A program made the position numbers and the translations under genes. A stretch of 64,000 nt of DNA from Nematopogon swammerdamellus. Lineage: Eukaryota; Arthropoda; Insecta; Lepidoptera; Adelidae. A model generated the notes under the pieces. The model was given only the letters and a program-made list of their open reading frames with translations, had not been told where the DNA came from and did no database searches. The stretch is taken from the NCBI GenBank assembly GCA_946902875.1, contig OX336348.1, forward strand, positions 18,625,741-18,689,740. The letters are read 5' to 3'. Shown here piece by piece: positions 20,007 through 30,837 of the stretch (positions within the stretch are counted from its first letter, which is position 1; every line of letters starts with the position of its first letter).

Positions 20007-21399
20007 TGAGATGAAAAGGAAATAGAATAAAGTATGGCTCAGAAAATATAGTTGATCGTTTATTACATTAACACAAAATCACGATACAAATTTATACTGG
20101 GTGTGAGTTATAAATTACTTGAGCATCGTAGGCCTATCGTAGACGGTAAAGAGCGAGCTAAGAGTACAATATTAAATCTACAATTATATCCAAGAACTTA
20201 GCTTCGGGAGGCTGGAGACGTAGGTCTTCGCGGAGAGACCGACACGATGCCTCCGACGTGTAGCTCGTTCTCCACCCTCTTCACAATTTCCTGCTTCGGA
20301 ACAGCCGGACGAGAAGTAGTGTCGTGATGGCTCGTACCGGCTATGCCGACGCAGGCGATGCGGAAGTCCTCGGACGGAGAACGTAGAAGTGATACTCTGC
20401 GTGGAGACGTAGAAGCTGCACACACACACAAACACACACACATTAGAAAATGCACACATATCAAGGTGCCCTGTGGATGGGAAGAGAAAAAATACACAAT
20501 GAGCGTTATACATTTGTGCGTGAGGCGCGACAACAACCGCTAGGCAGGCGGTGTCTCACAAGCGACAGGCAAGGCAGAGCTGAAGGGAGTGTAATGTTAC
20601 CCGTAACCCTGGCTGTGGGGGCTCCTGTGTGGAACGGCTGCAAGCGCCCGTGAGGGAGGGCTCGGCGACGCGTGACCGACGGCGGTGGTGCAGAGCCGCG
20701 GCTTGTTGACAGAACGCGTTATAATCGTATTTGAAGCGGAGAATTTATTGAAGAAGTGCCGTATCGGTTCTCCGACTTCCGCTTTTATACTTGACAGCGC
20801 GCGTTGTGGTGTTGCCTCGCTAATGGCAGTCGGCTAGCACGCAATGACGCGCACTGTGTGTTGTTACATGGATCTAATGGGCTGAAGGCCTGTAACTCCA
20901 TTTGCTAATAATAATGGTCCTCTGCTAGGGGTCCTCAGATGATGTCTGACTTGATAGATTTAATAAATGCAACCGAGGCGAATGTGAATTCCCGTAATAT
21001 TTGGGATATATTTTTAACCGCCTGGCAGCCCATATTTTACCCGCGATGGGCAGTGTTGCCCAAGTAGGCAAACCGATTTCCATACAGACGCTTGCAATCT
21101 TTTTCGTTACGTCAAACAAGATATAATTTTAATATGGACTGACAGCGGGAAGAGATCGTGGAAATTCACGCTCGGTAAATGATGTAATATTATGTACTCG
21201 GTTATGTTGTGAGAGTGTAGTACACCGAGATATCTGTTTGAATTTTCAGAAATGTAGGTTGTCAGTAATAATCATGAAAATAACGGACGTCTCACGTGTG
21301 CCTTAGTACGGAGCATTATCCTCCGTACTGGCAATGTGTCTCTGATCATTTCGGTAAACGTATTTCGACAGTCCGCTATTGAACATTCACTACGTGACA
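20007..21399 (-). mobile_element. Diverged solo LTR, related to the 36.8-42.9 kb element
   Basis: Read on the minus strand it begins TGTCACGTAGTGAA and ends ATCTCA. It follows, at roughly 80-85% identity, the 1.5 kb LTRs at 36789-38306 and 41410-42917 from end to end. Shared landmarks are the GTACGGAG inverted pair, the GTTACGTCAAAC segment, the (GT)n tract and the GGCATCGTGTCGG block. No internal region or partner LTR is present, so it is a solo LTR from an older round. No clean 4 bp target duplication is visible (ACGA versus TAAT), perhaps owing to age or to exact ends being a few bases off. Confidence 0.75.
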
Positions 21400-21590
21400 T
21401 AATATTGACGTAATATTGTTATCTTGCCCTTTTTCGATCAGGCTACGGCAATGACGCTGACACGCTGACGCGCTGAGAAAAAATACACAATATTTCGCTA
21501 TATTCGCTATATTCGCTGACGCGAACATAATATTTTTTCCCTTTATAAAAAAGTGCCAAGCGCCGCTAAAGAAGTTTTCACTTCAAAAAA
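21400..21590 (+). repeat. Tandem unit 2, remainder
   Basis: Resumes TTGTTATCTTGCCCTTTTTC, the GACGCTGAC run and GAAGTTTTCACTTC, parallel to 19,755-19,885. An extra ATTCGCTATATTCGCT duplication is present. Confidence 0.6.
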
Positions 21591-21657
21591 ACATACAGTC
21601 GAATTGAGAACCTACTCCTTTTGAAGTCGGTTGAAAAGTTTGTTAGGGCCCGGCCCC

Positions 21658-21826
21658 ATCAGCCTCGGTAGCTCAGTCGTGCGGTTGGTCGACTGTAGGT
21701 CGGATCATATCCACACCTGGGTCCTGGGCACGGTCAGTGCAATGATGGGTGATCGTTCGGCCGTTGGAGGCTGACAGTGCTTCTGATTCCACGTAAGACT
21801 GTAGGTCCCTTCCCTTACCTTGTAGC
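21658..21826 (+). mobile_element. tRNA/5S-rRNA chimeric SINE, copy 1
   Basis: Starts with the tRNA-like head AGCCTCGGTAGCTCAGTCGT and continues into a degraded 5S-like stretch (CACGGTCAGTGCAATGATGG). It ends in the conserved body GTTGGAGGCTGACAG and the TCCCTTCCCTTACC tail. Cleaner 5S similarity is seen in the copy at 22.98-23.16 kb. Confidence 0.7.
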
Positions 21827-21852
21827 ATGATATTTTCGACAAAGCTTCATTG

Positions 21853-22030
21853 TTTTTTTATGGATACTTATACGGTTGGCTACATCACCTACAACATCCG
21901 TGTTGTGAGCCCATAACACCGGGTGAATTAGGTGACATGTCAGTGCTTCCCTTCATTTCATGTCGGCTGCACTGAACTGGACGAAAAACATGAACTATTT
22001 ACATAGCCGTTTCGACCGACGCACAATGCA
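21853..22030 (+). repeat. Interspersed repeat (family X), copy 1
   Basis: Contains GGTTGGCTACATCACCTACA, ATAACACCGGGTGAA, GTCAGTGCTTCCCTTCATTT and GCCGTTTCGACCGA. Other copies lie at 29.81-29.99 kb, 31.18-31.35 kb (-) and, in part, 28.62-28.70 kb. Not coding; family unknown. Confidence 0.65.
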
Positions 22031-22282
22031 GTGAGCCTTTACCAAAAAAAAAAAAATGAAGTATTAATTCAGTGGACTTTTATCCTGCCGTTGTAAAGTA
22101 AATAAGACATTACTTCTAAGAATAAGATTAACTAAACGTGAACTGCGCTCATTGGCTAATGATCTCCCTTCCAACAGGAACAATGTCGCGGCGAGTAGTT
22201 AATCCCTCTTATCAGTTGTATGTTGTCCGTTGCATCGAGTGTCCTAACAAAAGTATTAGCAAGTGTTTTGAAGTGATTGAAA

Positions 22283-22609
22283 ATGGATTCTGTAGCCCAA
22301 GGTACGTAGTTTAATACGTTATATAAATGTTGTCTTTTTGTTTAAGATTTATTTTTCTATTAGGTTTTAAACATACCCTTGAAAATTATCTATAATTAAT
22401 GCAATTCCAAACTTTGACGAAGCTTTAAAAAAAAGTGCGCAAAGTGTCTCGAGGTTTTTACTTTTTCTTGTAGCTATTTAATGTACTTTCAGATTTAGTA
22501 AAGTTTGTCTGCCAATATCTGCCAATAGGTAATATTATGATTTTTTTTTTCAGACAGGGGATCGTCATACAAAAATTGGAGCTTGCGGCATAAACAGCAG
22601 CAAAAATGA
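22283..22609 (+). other. Possible two-exon mini-gene or gene remnant
   Basis: An ATG at 22,283 opens six codons (MDSVAQ) and runs into a consensus donor, G|GTACGTAG (intron from 22,302). A 252 bp AT-rich intron ends in a pyrimidine run and CAG at 22,553. The spliced frame continues (DRGSSYKNWSLRHKQQQK) to a stop at 22,607-22,609. Immediately overlapping, a second ATG at 22,606 opens 39 codons with K/Y/D-rich content. AATAAAATAAAA lies near 22,870. The splice signals are good, but the product is tiny and unrecognised. It may be the 5' end of a host gene truncated by repeats, or a transposon-borne exon pair. Transcript data would decide. Confidence 0.3.
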
Positions 22610-22984
22610 CCGCAAACAAGTTGTATTCAACGAAATATGTGAGAATAGACGGCGATATTAATGATTATTTGAAAAAAATTGCTCCAGTCTCGCAATGTAG
22701 ATCTAGATTTACCTATCGAATTTAGATTTAAGGGAAGACGATTATTCAGATTCTAATTAGTTTTAACGGTGTAATTTAATATTAATTATAAGTTTAATTA
22801 TATAAATATATGATCTATATATATATATATATAGCTATTATATATAAAAAAAATTATATATTGAAATATGAATAAAATAAAAATTTTATTTAAATACAGC
22901 CGGAGTTTCGATTTTTGTCCCATTCTTCCATACATTCACTGCACTGTGCGACGTTTCGTTCGGTGCGGTGGTATCAACCTGGCC

Positions 22985-23160
22985 GAGATAAACCCTACCA
23001 CCTAGAAAGGTAAGAAGGGAAGGAACCTCCAGTTTAACGTGGATTTCGAACCACGGTCAGCCTCCAACGGTCGAGCGGTCACCCATCCAAGTACTGACCG
23101 CGCCCAGGGTTGCTTAATAACAGTCGAACAACCGCACCACTGAGCTACCGAGGCTGACGT
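22985..23160 (-). mobile_element. tRNA/5S-rRNA chimeric SINE, copy 2
   Basis: On the minus strand: head GCCTCGGTAGCTCAGTGGTG (tRNA box-A-like), then TTAAGCAACCCTGGGCGCGG and GTCAGTACTTGGATGGGTGA. These match the central and 3' part of metazoan 5S rRNA (AAGCAAC, then the box-C-like GTCAGTACTTGGATGGGTGA). Then comes GTGGTTCGAAATCCACG (box-B-like) and a TTCCTTCCC tail. It is a SINE, not a tRNA or 5S gene, because the parts are fused and repeated elsewhere. Confidence 0.75.
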
Positions 23161-23848
23161 AGCGGCCATGTAGGAAATAGTAAAAAAAAAAAAGAAAATT
23201 AAGAGGTGCTCTATGGCGGCTGTCATTAGAACATATTCCACGAGGGCTACAAGACGACCTCGAAGATGTAGGTGGAGGTTATTTAATCGTGTGCCGCCTC
23301 GGGCTTCAGCAGGAGAATGTAATCAAGCCCGTTCCAAAGATATATTGGACATGTGGGGGAAAAGTAATTTTCTATATCAAACTTTCGAAAAAAAGATTGA
23401 AAAGTATTTTCCGATGCGCGCCGTGCGTTATCTCGCTCGGCGGGCGCCGAGCTTCCCCTAACGCTCGCAGCGTGGCGCTCTTCGATCATCACTATCATCA
23501 TCATCATCACTATCATCACTATCACTATCACTATCACTTGAAGGCTTCACCCCGGCTCCCGGCTTCGGTCGGGGGTTCCGTCGGGTGGACGGGTGGTGGC
23601 TCGGATCGGCTGGGGAAAGGTCACAGTCTGTGTTTCCCATGGGATTTTTTCGGAAGAACGGTACAGCTATGGGGCCTCGATCTGGCATACATGATCACTG
23701 TGCTCGCAAGAGTGCAGGGATAGACGTCTGGATTGTATGGCCGGAAGGCTGGTATTTCCGGACGTCTATAAACAAAAAGTAAGCGAAAAGCGAAACACAT
23801 AAAATGATAGTATCGACTTATCACTATCACTATCATCACTATCACTAC
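23161..23848. other. Unresolved sequence with a CAT/CAC microsatellite
   Basis: Contains (ATCATCACT)n-like tracts at 23,487-23,537 and 23,815-23,847. The flanking 600 bp is moderately GC-rich, with short open frames on both strands that show no domain. A short inverted motif (CCGGAAGGCTGG ... TTTCCGGACG) is present. I could not identify it. Confidence 0.35.
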
Positions 23849-23990
23849 ATAGTATAAAATGAAGTCGCTTTCGGCCTCTGTCTGTATATCCGCTAACTCC
23901 TCCTAAACCACGCAACGGATTTTCATGCGGTTTTCACCATCAGTTAGATAATTTTAATTTTTCACGGAAGTTTTATATATATATAATGAA
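23849..23990 (+). repeat. Short interspersed repeat, lepidopteran type
   Basis: Carries GTATAAAATGAAGTCGCTTT, CTGTCTGTAT, and the CGCAACGGATTTTCATGCGG segment that recurs widely in moth and butterfly genomes. Non-coding. Confidence 0.5.
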
Positions 23991-25730
23991 ACTTAATTAT
24001 GTTAATGAAGTAGAAAAAAACAATATGTTGCAACCATGTCGCCGAAAAATACATTTACATGGCTTACGTATGATAAACCTTAAGACGGAGGTTACACGCT
24101 CAGTTTGGCATCAGTTCAGCCCATCAGTCTGGTCAAACTGACGCCAGAATGACCGTTTAATCGATTGGCTGATGGACTGATGGACCAGACTGATAGATTT
24201 TTAAATATTTTGATAATTTTCGTCAGTCTAGTTTAGACTGACGGCAGACTGTTAGTGCGAATGCATTTTACTTCTGGCGTCAGTCAACGCTTGGACAGCG
24301 ATGGAGTCCCACGAAGTCGCTACGTTGCCGAACTCCCCGCTACCCGTGACTCCGTCGCCAGCGCCGTCAATTGAAGTGAAAAAGACATTATTTTGACCTT
24401 AGAATCATTTCCGAATCAACATACCGCTAGAGCAGCAGACATTTGTGGCCGCCTGTACCCCATGTTGAACAGGAAGAGTAAGTTAAGTAAGTAACTCAGA
24501 AATGAGCTGACACCTGCATTAGACTCGTCATGACCTAAGCCTCACCGGTGGGCCGCGTGGGCGCATGCGGCCAAAGGACTCATTGACAAGATGAGGGTCA
24601 GGCAACACAAATTTTTGCGCATCGCCATAGAAACGCCAACCTTCACAGAGATCTAGGGATAGCACCGCTGGAGGAGTATCTCCAGACGCTGTCGACGTGC
24701 TTCTTCAGGGGGCCGTATCGGCATGACAACGCGCCAGTTCGCCAGTTCATCTTCGCTGTGATAGTCGAACTGGCGGACTTGTTGCTTCTAGCACCATCGT
24801 CCCGGCAGGCTCCGGGGACGATGTCGAGCAAAGAGGCAGTTAGACTGACATTCGCGACTCATTCTCAATTTTCAACACATCACAGGCAGCTGCAGCAGTC
24901 GAGAGACTGCAGAACCCGCCAGCAGCAGCGGCGGCTTCGATGCCGCCCGAACTTAACCAGCAGTCGGTCAATGCGACCGCCCTAACTTACGGTGGACAAA
25001 CTGACCGCTCTTCCACCGCCAGCCAGCGCCGGCCACAGCGACTGCCCCAGTTTATAATAGGACGGACAAAGTGGCAGCAGGCCTCGCGCGGTTTACCGCG
25101 CAAAAAACATGTTGCGGTATTAAAGTCTTACGACTTATACCTTTTTCATTCGCAAATTCCATTTCCAGATGTAATTACTTATGTTTTAAGTCATGTATCA
25201 TAGCTTATGTATTGTTTAAATGTTTTATGTTAAGTTTGAAGCATGCAAAATTGAAGAGGAATATGAGAGAAAGGAAATGATTGTTTATTGTTTATTTGTT
25301 TATTGTATAATTTCATCCATAGGTAGGTAACCTACGCTTGGACATGTCGAAAATTCCGCCAGTTCTAAATTCAATGCGAAGAAGAACTGACAAACAAACT
25401 TCGCAAGTCACAATGTTTTGTTAGTACCTTATATATAAGTATTATAATTCAAGTAATTTACAATAATTAACGCATACTACCGCTCACAAGAACATTAATA
25501 TTTACAGCATAAGCATGAACACTCAAGAATCTGACCACTCTGCCTATTTACATTACCTATATCTGGTGTATAGTGCCATCGTCAATTTTGATACTTCATA
25601 TATCAAGTCAAATAAAAACAATTAGTTTACGTTTATTACAAAGAAATGTAATAAGTCATATTAAAAATCTAATGATACAAAGTGTATCCAATTGTCAAAG
25701 TTGTTAGTGGGAAAAACAGTAGTCAGACTC
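23991..25730. other. Unresolved, possibly decayed DNA-transposon remnant
   Basis: From 24,090 to 24,300 there are repeated CAGTCTG/CAGACTG motifs that pair with each other (an inverted array around 24,110-24,260). An ATG at 24,301 opens 31 codons (MESHEVATLPNSP...) and then meets stops. Open stretches at 24,640-25,200 are Gln/Ser/Ala-rich without recognisable domains. The region from 25,300 to 25,730 is the AT-rich 3' side of the next LINE and includes a TAATAAACG. I claim no gene here. Confidence 0.35.
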
Positions 25731-28427
25731 TTATATAAAATTACCGTCAGTTAACGCATCCTTAACAGTATAATAACTCTTTTCAATTAACATTAGTTTA
25801 ATCCGTCGTTTAAAATTATTGTCATCTAATTGTTTTATGTTAGAAGACAGTTTATTATAAAATCTAACACTATTACAGATAAAGCTTTTTGACGTTTTGG
25901 ATAATCTATGTCTTATTAATTGTACATTATTCTTACAGCGTGTGTCATAGTTATGATTGTCGGAGTTAAGAGAGGAATCATGAATATATTTTCTGGCATA
26001 GCATATGTTCTGGTAAACATATGCACTTGGTAAAGTCATGATTCCTATCTCTCCGAATGCTGTCCTACAAGTATCTCTAGTTTTCATATTTAAGATGTAC
26101 CGCAAGGCCCTCTTCTGTAATAAAAATATTCTATTTGAATCTGCTGCATTTCCCCAAAACATAAGGCCATATGACATGATGCTCTCAAAATAGGCATGAT
26201 AAACCGTCTTTGCAGCATGAGTTCCGCATAGCTCTTTAATTTTTTTTATAGCATAACAAGCGGAACTCAACTTACCAGCTAAAGAGTTTATGTGGGCTTT
26301 CCAAGTAAAACTTTTATCAAATATTACCCCAAGAAAAGTTAGTTCATTAGCAAGGTTTAATGACAAGTTTTCTGCAGTTTTTAATATGTCATCAGTGTTA
26401 TTACGTCTATGAGTCCCTAGAGCAAAGTGCATAATGTTAGTTTTGTTAACATTTAGTAATAAATTGTTGCACTCGAACCATGATTTTAGAGATGTTAGTA
26501 CAGTTATAAAAGATTCTCTTAGTTTACCTATGTCATTGTTTTTCAGTACAACTGAGATATCATCTGCAAACATTACCATCTCTATATCGTCTGTTATACA
26601 GCTCGAGATGTCGTTAACATAAGTTAGAAACAATAATGGTCCCAAGATAGAACCCTGCGGTACACCCATTGTGATTGATTCTACATTCGACTTTATGCCA
26701 TTGACGTCACATATTTGAGCTCTATTTTCTAAATATGATTGGAATATACGCAATTCATTGTCTCGTATACCATAATGCTCTAGTTTCATTAGTAATATTT
26801 CATGATTTACACAGTCAAAGGCTTTGGACAGGTCACAAAAGATGCCATAAGTATGCTGAGAGTCGTCTAGGGAAGTTAATATTGATTTTACCATAGAAGC
26901 TATAGCATCACCCGTTGACAGTCCTTTCCGAAATCCAAATTGTTTACAATTTAAAAGTTCATTATCAATAAAGAATTTAATTAACCGTTTTTCCAAAATT
27001 TTTTCAAATACCTTACTGAAAACCGGCAATATAGAGACGGGACGATAGTTCTCAACATTGTTATGGCATCCCTTTTTATACAAAGGTATGACTTTGGCAA
27101 CTTTTAATGAATCTGGGAATATGCCATTTTTTAGACAGTAATTTACAATATCTGTTAGCGGGCCGATGACACTTGTTACAGATTTCAGTAATACGGGAGA
27201 CATACTCCAAAGGTCCTGGGAATGTTTAGGTTTAAGGTCCCTAATTACTCTCTTAGTCTCTAAGTATGTGACAGGTGCAAATATGGCTGATTCAGAATTC
27301 CGGGGGATAAACGCTTTGAGGTAGTTTAGTGATACTTCTTTACTAGCCTTTAGATTTTGAGTAGTACTATGGGCTATTGTGGAAAAGAATTTATTCACAT
27401 GATTGGCAATCATTGTATTATCTGAAATAATTTCTGATCCAATTTTTAACTCTAGCTTGGTGTTACACTCTTTGGATTTGCCTGTTTCTTCTTTAATTAT
27501 GTTCCAGGCCATTTTTATTTTATTATTTGAATTCACAAGTTTGTTTTTAAGAAACAGTTGCTTGGCTTTAATGGTAACTTGTTTAAAGATTTTGCTGTAA
27601 CGTGTAACATATGATCTAAGATCTGGATTATTGTTAAGTTTAAGAAGATCATATAAATAAAATAACTTGTCTTTAGAAATAATAATAGCTGGAGTAGCCC
27701 AGTCGGCAAATGCTTTTTTATTAGTTACACACATATTTTTTAGTGGCATATGCTTGTCTAGGTATCTCATAAATATATTAAAGAAGTCTTTAAAACTATA
27801 AATATTATTACCACAGAATTCAGATTGTAAATCTAAGTTTAGCGCATTTATCTGGACCTTGTTTGATATTCGTTTCGTCTTGCCCGAGGTAGTATTCTTA
27901 CTTGTCGAGTAATTTATAGAAATTAACTGCGCGTAATGATCTGACGATATTCCAGGAAATACTTTTGACTCTAGTACTTTACAATCAGTAAAAATATTAT
28001 CAATGCACGATGAACACGAATCTGTCACTCTAGTATATTGGAAGATTGTTTGTCTAAGCAAAAAACTATCCATCAAATCAGATAGCTCATGTTGCCCTCC
28101 TTCTTCTAAGGGAAATTTAATATTAAAGTCTCCGCAAACAATTATTGATTTATTATTATTGGTATTCAATTTACACAAACATTCTTCCAATTTGTTTATA
28201 AATGAATGCATATTCCCACATGGCGACCTATATACTGATACTATGAATATTGAGTCCATTTCTATACAACTTATTTCAAACTCTTTTTCCACTGACTTTT
28301 TTACTACATCTAGTCTGTTTTTAGCTTTGTGACCGTTCTTCACAAGAATTAAAGTACCACCTCTTATAAAGTTTTTTCGATGGCTACTGCTGATAATAGA
28401 ATAATTATTAATACATTGAGTGCTCAA
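25731..28427 (-). CDS. LINE ORF2 with a long open frame, endonuclease start decayed
   Basis: An 898-codon minus-strand frame. The endonuclease part begins mid-domain (GGTLILVKNG, then CGDFNIKFP, CIDNIF and S-S-D-H). The N-terminal catalytic blocks are missing: similarity to a LINE endonuclease start continues upstream at 28,640-28,432 only in shifted frames. RT is complete: NYRPVSILPVFSKVFEK, FGFRKGLSTGDA, FCDLSKAFDCV, GVPQGSILGPLLFLTYVND and the catalytic M-F-A-D-D at about 26,559-26,573. The C-terminal region (MSYGLMFWGNAA...YNKLSSNIKQL) is intact. It is the same family as the split LINE at 4.06-12.96 kb. Jockey superfamily; the clade is unsettled. It is probably inactive because of the damaged endonuclease start. 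Confidence 0.85.
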   Translation of the reverse strand: MSTQCINNYSIISSSHRKNFIRGGTLILVKNGHKAKNRLDVVKKSVEKEFEISCIEMDSIFIVSVYRSPCGNMHSFINKLEECLCKLNTNNNKSIIVCGDFNIKFPLEEGGQHELSDLMDSFLLRQTIFQYTRVTDSCSSCIDNIFTDCKVLESKVFPGISSDHYAQLISINYSTSKNTTSGKTKRISNKVQINALNLDLQSEFCGNNIYSFKDFFNIFMRYLDKHMPLKNMCVTNKKAFADWATPAIIISKDKLFYLYDLLKLNNNPDLRSYVTRYSKIFKQVTIKAKQLFLKNKLVNSNNKIKMAWNIIKEETGKSKECNTKLELKIGSEIISDNTMIANHVNKFFSTIAHSTTQNLKASKEVSLNYLKAFIPRNSESAIFAPVTYLETKRVIRDLKPKHSQDLWSMSPVLLKSVTSVIGPLTDIVNYCLKNGIFPDSLKVAKVIPLYKKGCHNNVENYRPVSILPVFSKVFEKILEKRLIKFFIDNELLNCKQFGFRKGLSTGDAIASMVKSILTSLDDSQHTYGIFCDLSKAFDCVNHEILLMKLEHYGIRDNELRIFQSYLENRAQICDVNGIKSNVESITMGVPQGSILGPLLFLTYVNDISSCITDDIEMVMFADDISVVLKNNDIGKLRESFITVLTSLKSWFECNNLLLNVNKTNIMHFALGTHRRNNTDDILKTAENLSLNLANELTFLGVIFDKSFTWKAHINSLAGKLSSACYAIKKIKELCGTHAAKTVYHAYFESIMSYGLMFWGNAADSNRIFLLQKRALRYILNMKTRDTCRTAFGEIGIMTLPSAYVYQNICYARKYIHDSSLNSDNHNYDTRCKNNVQLIRHRLSKTSKSFICNSVRFYNKLSSNIKQLDDNNFKRRIKLMLIEKSYYTVKDALTDGNFI

Positions 28428-29109
28428 TTCATTACAATCTATCCATGATGAAGGAAGGTAGCAATGGAGAAAGTAGGTCGTAAATTACAAGTGAATCTCG
28501 ATGAAATTGAGGACGAAGCATCGAAAGCTGGAAGCGATGATCTCGCGAGCATAGATCAGTCGAATCTATGCTGTGAAGATTGTGTGAAAAGACCTTTGGT
28601 TTTAGACTAGACCCAGAGTTTGGTCGTTCCGGCTGCATTGAACTGGACAGAAAACACGTACCTATAATTTTTATATCCTTTTTCTTCGACCGATCCTCGT
28701 TTAGTTCTGGTATACCAATCCGAAAAGGTTAATCCCTACCAGCTAAATATGTACATAGTAAGATAAAGGGATGAAACTTGTAGAGTGGTAAAATGCGCTA
28801 CAGATATTTTTGTATTGCGATTAATAAGGAGGATGACTTCTTGTATCGGCGTCGCGAAGCAGGGCGCGAGTCGGAGACGCTCTGGGTGAGGACGGTACGA
28901 GAGTCCGCGGAAGACCTTGCCACCCTTTCGTGTAGCGCTTTCTTCTTCCCGCGGTCTGCGCGTACGGTGCGGTACGTGCTGGCGGCGGGGCAGCGGACGC
29001 AATCCAGGGCTGCAGCACGTGGGTGCTGGCCGCGCTGAGCGCAGTCAGCGTTGGGAAGGAGAGGGCAAGCTAGACAGGGACAAACTAAGCTGAACAGGAC
29101 AAGATGGGC
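28428..29109. other. Decayed LINE 5' sequence, partial repeat, GC-rich stretch
   Basis: 28,640-28,432 (-) holds shifted remnants of the LINE endonuclease start (the H-N-L-H-S-I and I-I-A-S-S-F pieces). 28,622-28,700 matches the end of repeat family X (GAACTGGACAGAAAACACG). 28,845-29,000 is GC-rich with open frames on both strands but no domain. Confidence 0.4.
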
Positions 29110-30023
29110 AGATAGTGGGGGATTTAGTGCGATAGTTTGTATGGACACCCTGCATTTTTACTTAGAAGTCTCATACTTGCAACAGTTGTTCCTTAGATGC
29201 TCCTGAGTGGATTTCCACCGGTAAACATCGGGGGTCACCGCGGGGGTGGCGGGGGGAGGGGGTGGAAGTTTGCTTCTGCCGCGCTTCACTTTGTACCATA
29301 TTCCTTCAAAACTATAGGTATTAGGGCAAGTGCGATGTCATTTTCGGATAACTCAAGGATGATGGATTCATTTCTGGAAGAAACATTTTGCCTTTCCATA
29401 CAAAAAAATATAAATATTAGGCAAAACTCACAAAACGTGAAAATATTTTTTTTAAATAAACGTCGTTTACTATTGAACTACTAAAGACAAACATATATAA
29501 AAAATATTTTCTAAAAGCTGCATTTACCAGAATTACAAATATATAAATTTAATTGGGATGGAGTAATAATAAGTGAGTGAAAAAAAATTCAAAACAGTGC
29601 GGTGTATTTACATTTTGAGGCGAACATAGCGAAAACAGTACCTAGGTGATACGTGATAATTATTATTATTATACATTTGTAAAATTATTGCTAATTAATC
29701 ATTAAATTATTCACATACACACACACACACACACCCTCAAATACACACACACCTACCTTACCCATGTTTGTGATTGCTACCTAAACTAAATGCTTTATAT
29801 TTATTACCATGTTTATGGAAACTGACACGGTTGGCTACATCACCTACAACATCCGTGATGTCAGGCCATAACACCGGGTGAACTAGGTGCCATGCCATGT
29901 CAGTGCTTCCCTTCATTTCGCGCCGGCTACACTGAACTGGACGGAAAACCGAACTATTCGCATAGCCGTTTCGACCGAAGTTCTATTAATTTCATAAAGT
30001 CTGGTAACAGTTTATATTAGTTC
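29110..30023 (+). repeat. Left arm of a ~3 kb inverted repeat
   Basis: Matches 32075-31138 in inverse with small indels. Shared marks are ACCCTGCATTTTTACTTAG, CCACCGGTA..CATCGGGGGT, a G-rich CGGGGGTGGCGGGGGG run, a CA repeat and one copy of repeat family X near the inner end. The 95-codon open frame at 29197-29484 is only this repeat read in one frame and recurs in the other arm. Confidence 0.75.
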
Positions 30024-30837
30024 TATTAATTTGTAGATTATTTATTAGGTACGTAGTACGTACCTATGCCTACTTACCTATATCCATTATAGCCGAGCGG
30101 GCGGGGGATAGCTGCGGGGTGCGTATGATTCTAGTCGCCCCCCGCGCCACACCGTACGTGCGCCGCCGCCGCGTTTAAGAGCGTATAAGAGCGACAGTCT
30201 AAAAATATATAACCAGAGAAAAACGTGGCACTGGACAAAAAACACTGGTGTCTGCTACGGCCAAAATACCAAAAGGCTGGGGGAATTTCCTAAGGGACAA
30301 TTCAAACAAAGAAGGACTGTTTCACTTGCTTTCAATACTCTGCCAATCCTACGCAAACGAAATTGAGAATGGGAAAGAAGTTTGCATCACGGATGGGCCA
30401 AATATTTTCACCAACATCACCCGAGCCCGTGACACACAGCGATTAGCACCGTGTAATCATGAAGAGGCGGATGCTCGCATGATGGTGCATCGCTGTCGCT
30501 AAAGGCTTAACAAAAATTATGCTACGTAAGATACCGATGTCGCCGTGGTAGCAGTTGCACAGGTGCAAAAATTACCTCAGCTTGAAGATCTGTGGGTGCA
30601 CATAGGTACTGGAAAACACCACCAGTACCTTTCAGTCATCCAGTCAGTCAGTCAGCGTGTAAGCGTCCACTGCTGGACATACGCCTCTCCAATTTTCATC
30701 CAGTCCTCCCGGCCTTCAGCGGTACGGAATCACTGCTTTCCGCCAGAACCTTTGCTGCCATGATATTGCGACTTCCTTATTAAGCACACATAGATGACAC
30801 AATAGATGATTTTTATTATAATGTAATTTTTTTACAG
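30024..30837 (+). pseudogene. Remnant of a spliced HEEAD/DTDV-family gene, first part
   Basis: Between the two arms, 30248-30502 encodes IPKGWGNFLRDNSNK and LAPCNHEEADARMMVH. 30,530-30,630 continues in another frame with D-T-D-V-A-V-V-A and LWVHIGTGKHHQY. I recognise the pattern HEEAD...DTDV...G-x-G-K from a large family of repetitive uncharacterised animal proteins that look PIN/FEN1-nuclease-like; no name is certain. A frameshift or stop near 30,500 and an RTE tail at 30,639 break it. A GC-rich stretch at 30,100-30,180 could be a promoter or unrelated. Confidence 0.6.
30639..30765 (-). mobile_element. RTE-type LINE 3' tail
   Basis: Minus-strand end GGAGAGGCGTATGTCCAGCA, then (CTGA)n. It interrupts the HEEAD-family remnant. 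The same subfamily is at 44,336-44,410 on the plus strand. Confidence 0.7.

Noticed and set aside
22985..23160. tRNA or 5S rRNA gene
   Set aside because: The tRNA-like and 5S-like parts are fused, incomplete and repeated elsewhere; a SINE explains all.
28793..29148. GC-rich open frames on both strands as a host exon
   Set aside because: No splice sites or domain; overlapping frames on both strands point to base composition.
29197..29484. 95-codon protein repeated at 31706-31999
   Set aside because: The two are the arms of an inverted repeat; the frame is Gly-rich from a G-run and lacks a domain.
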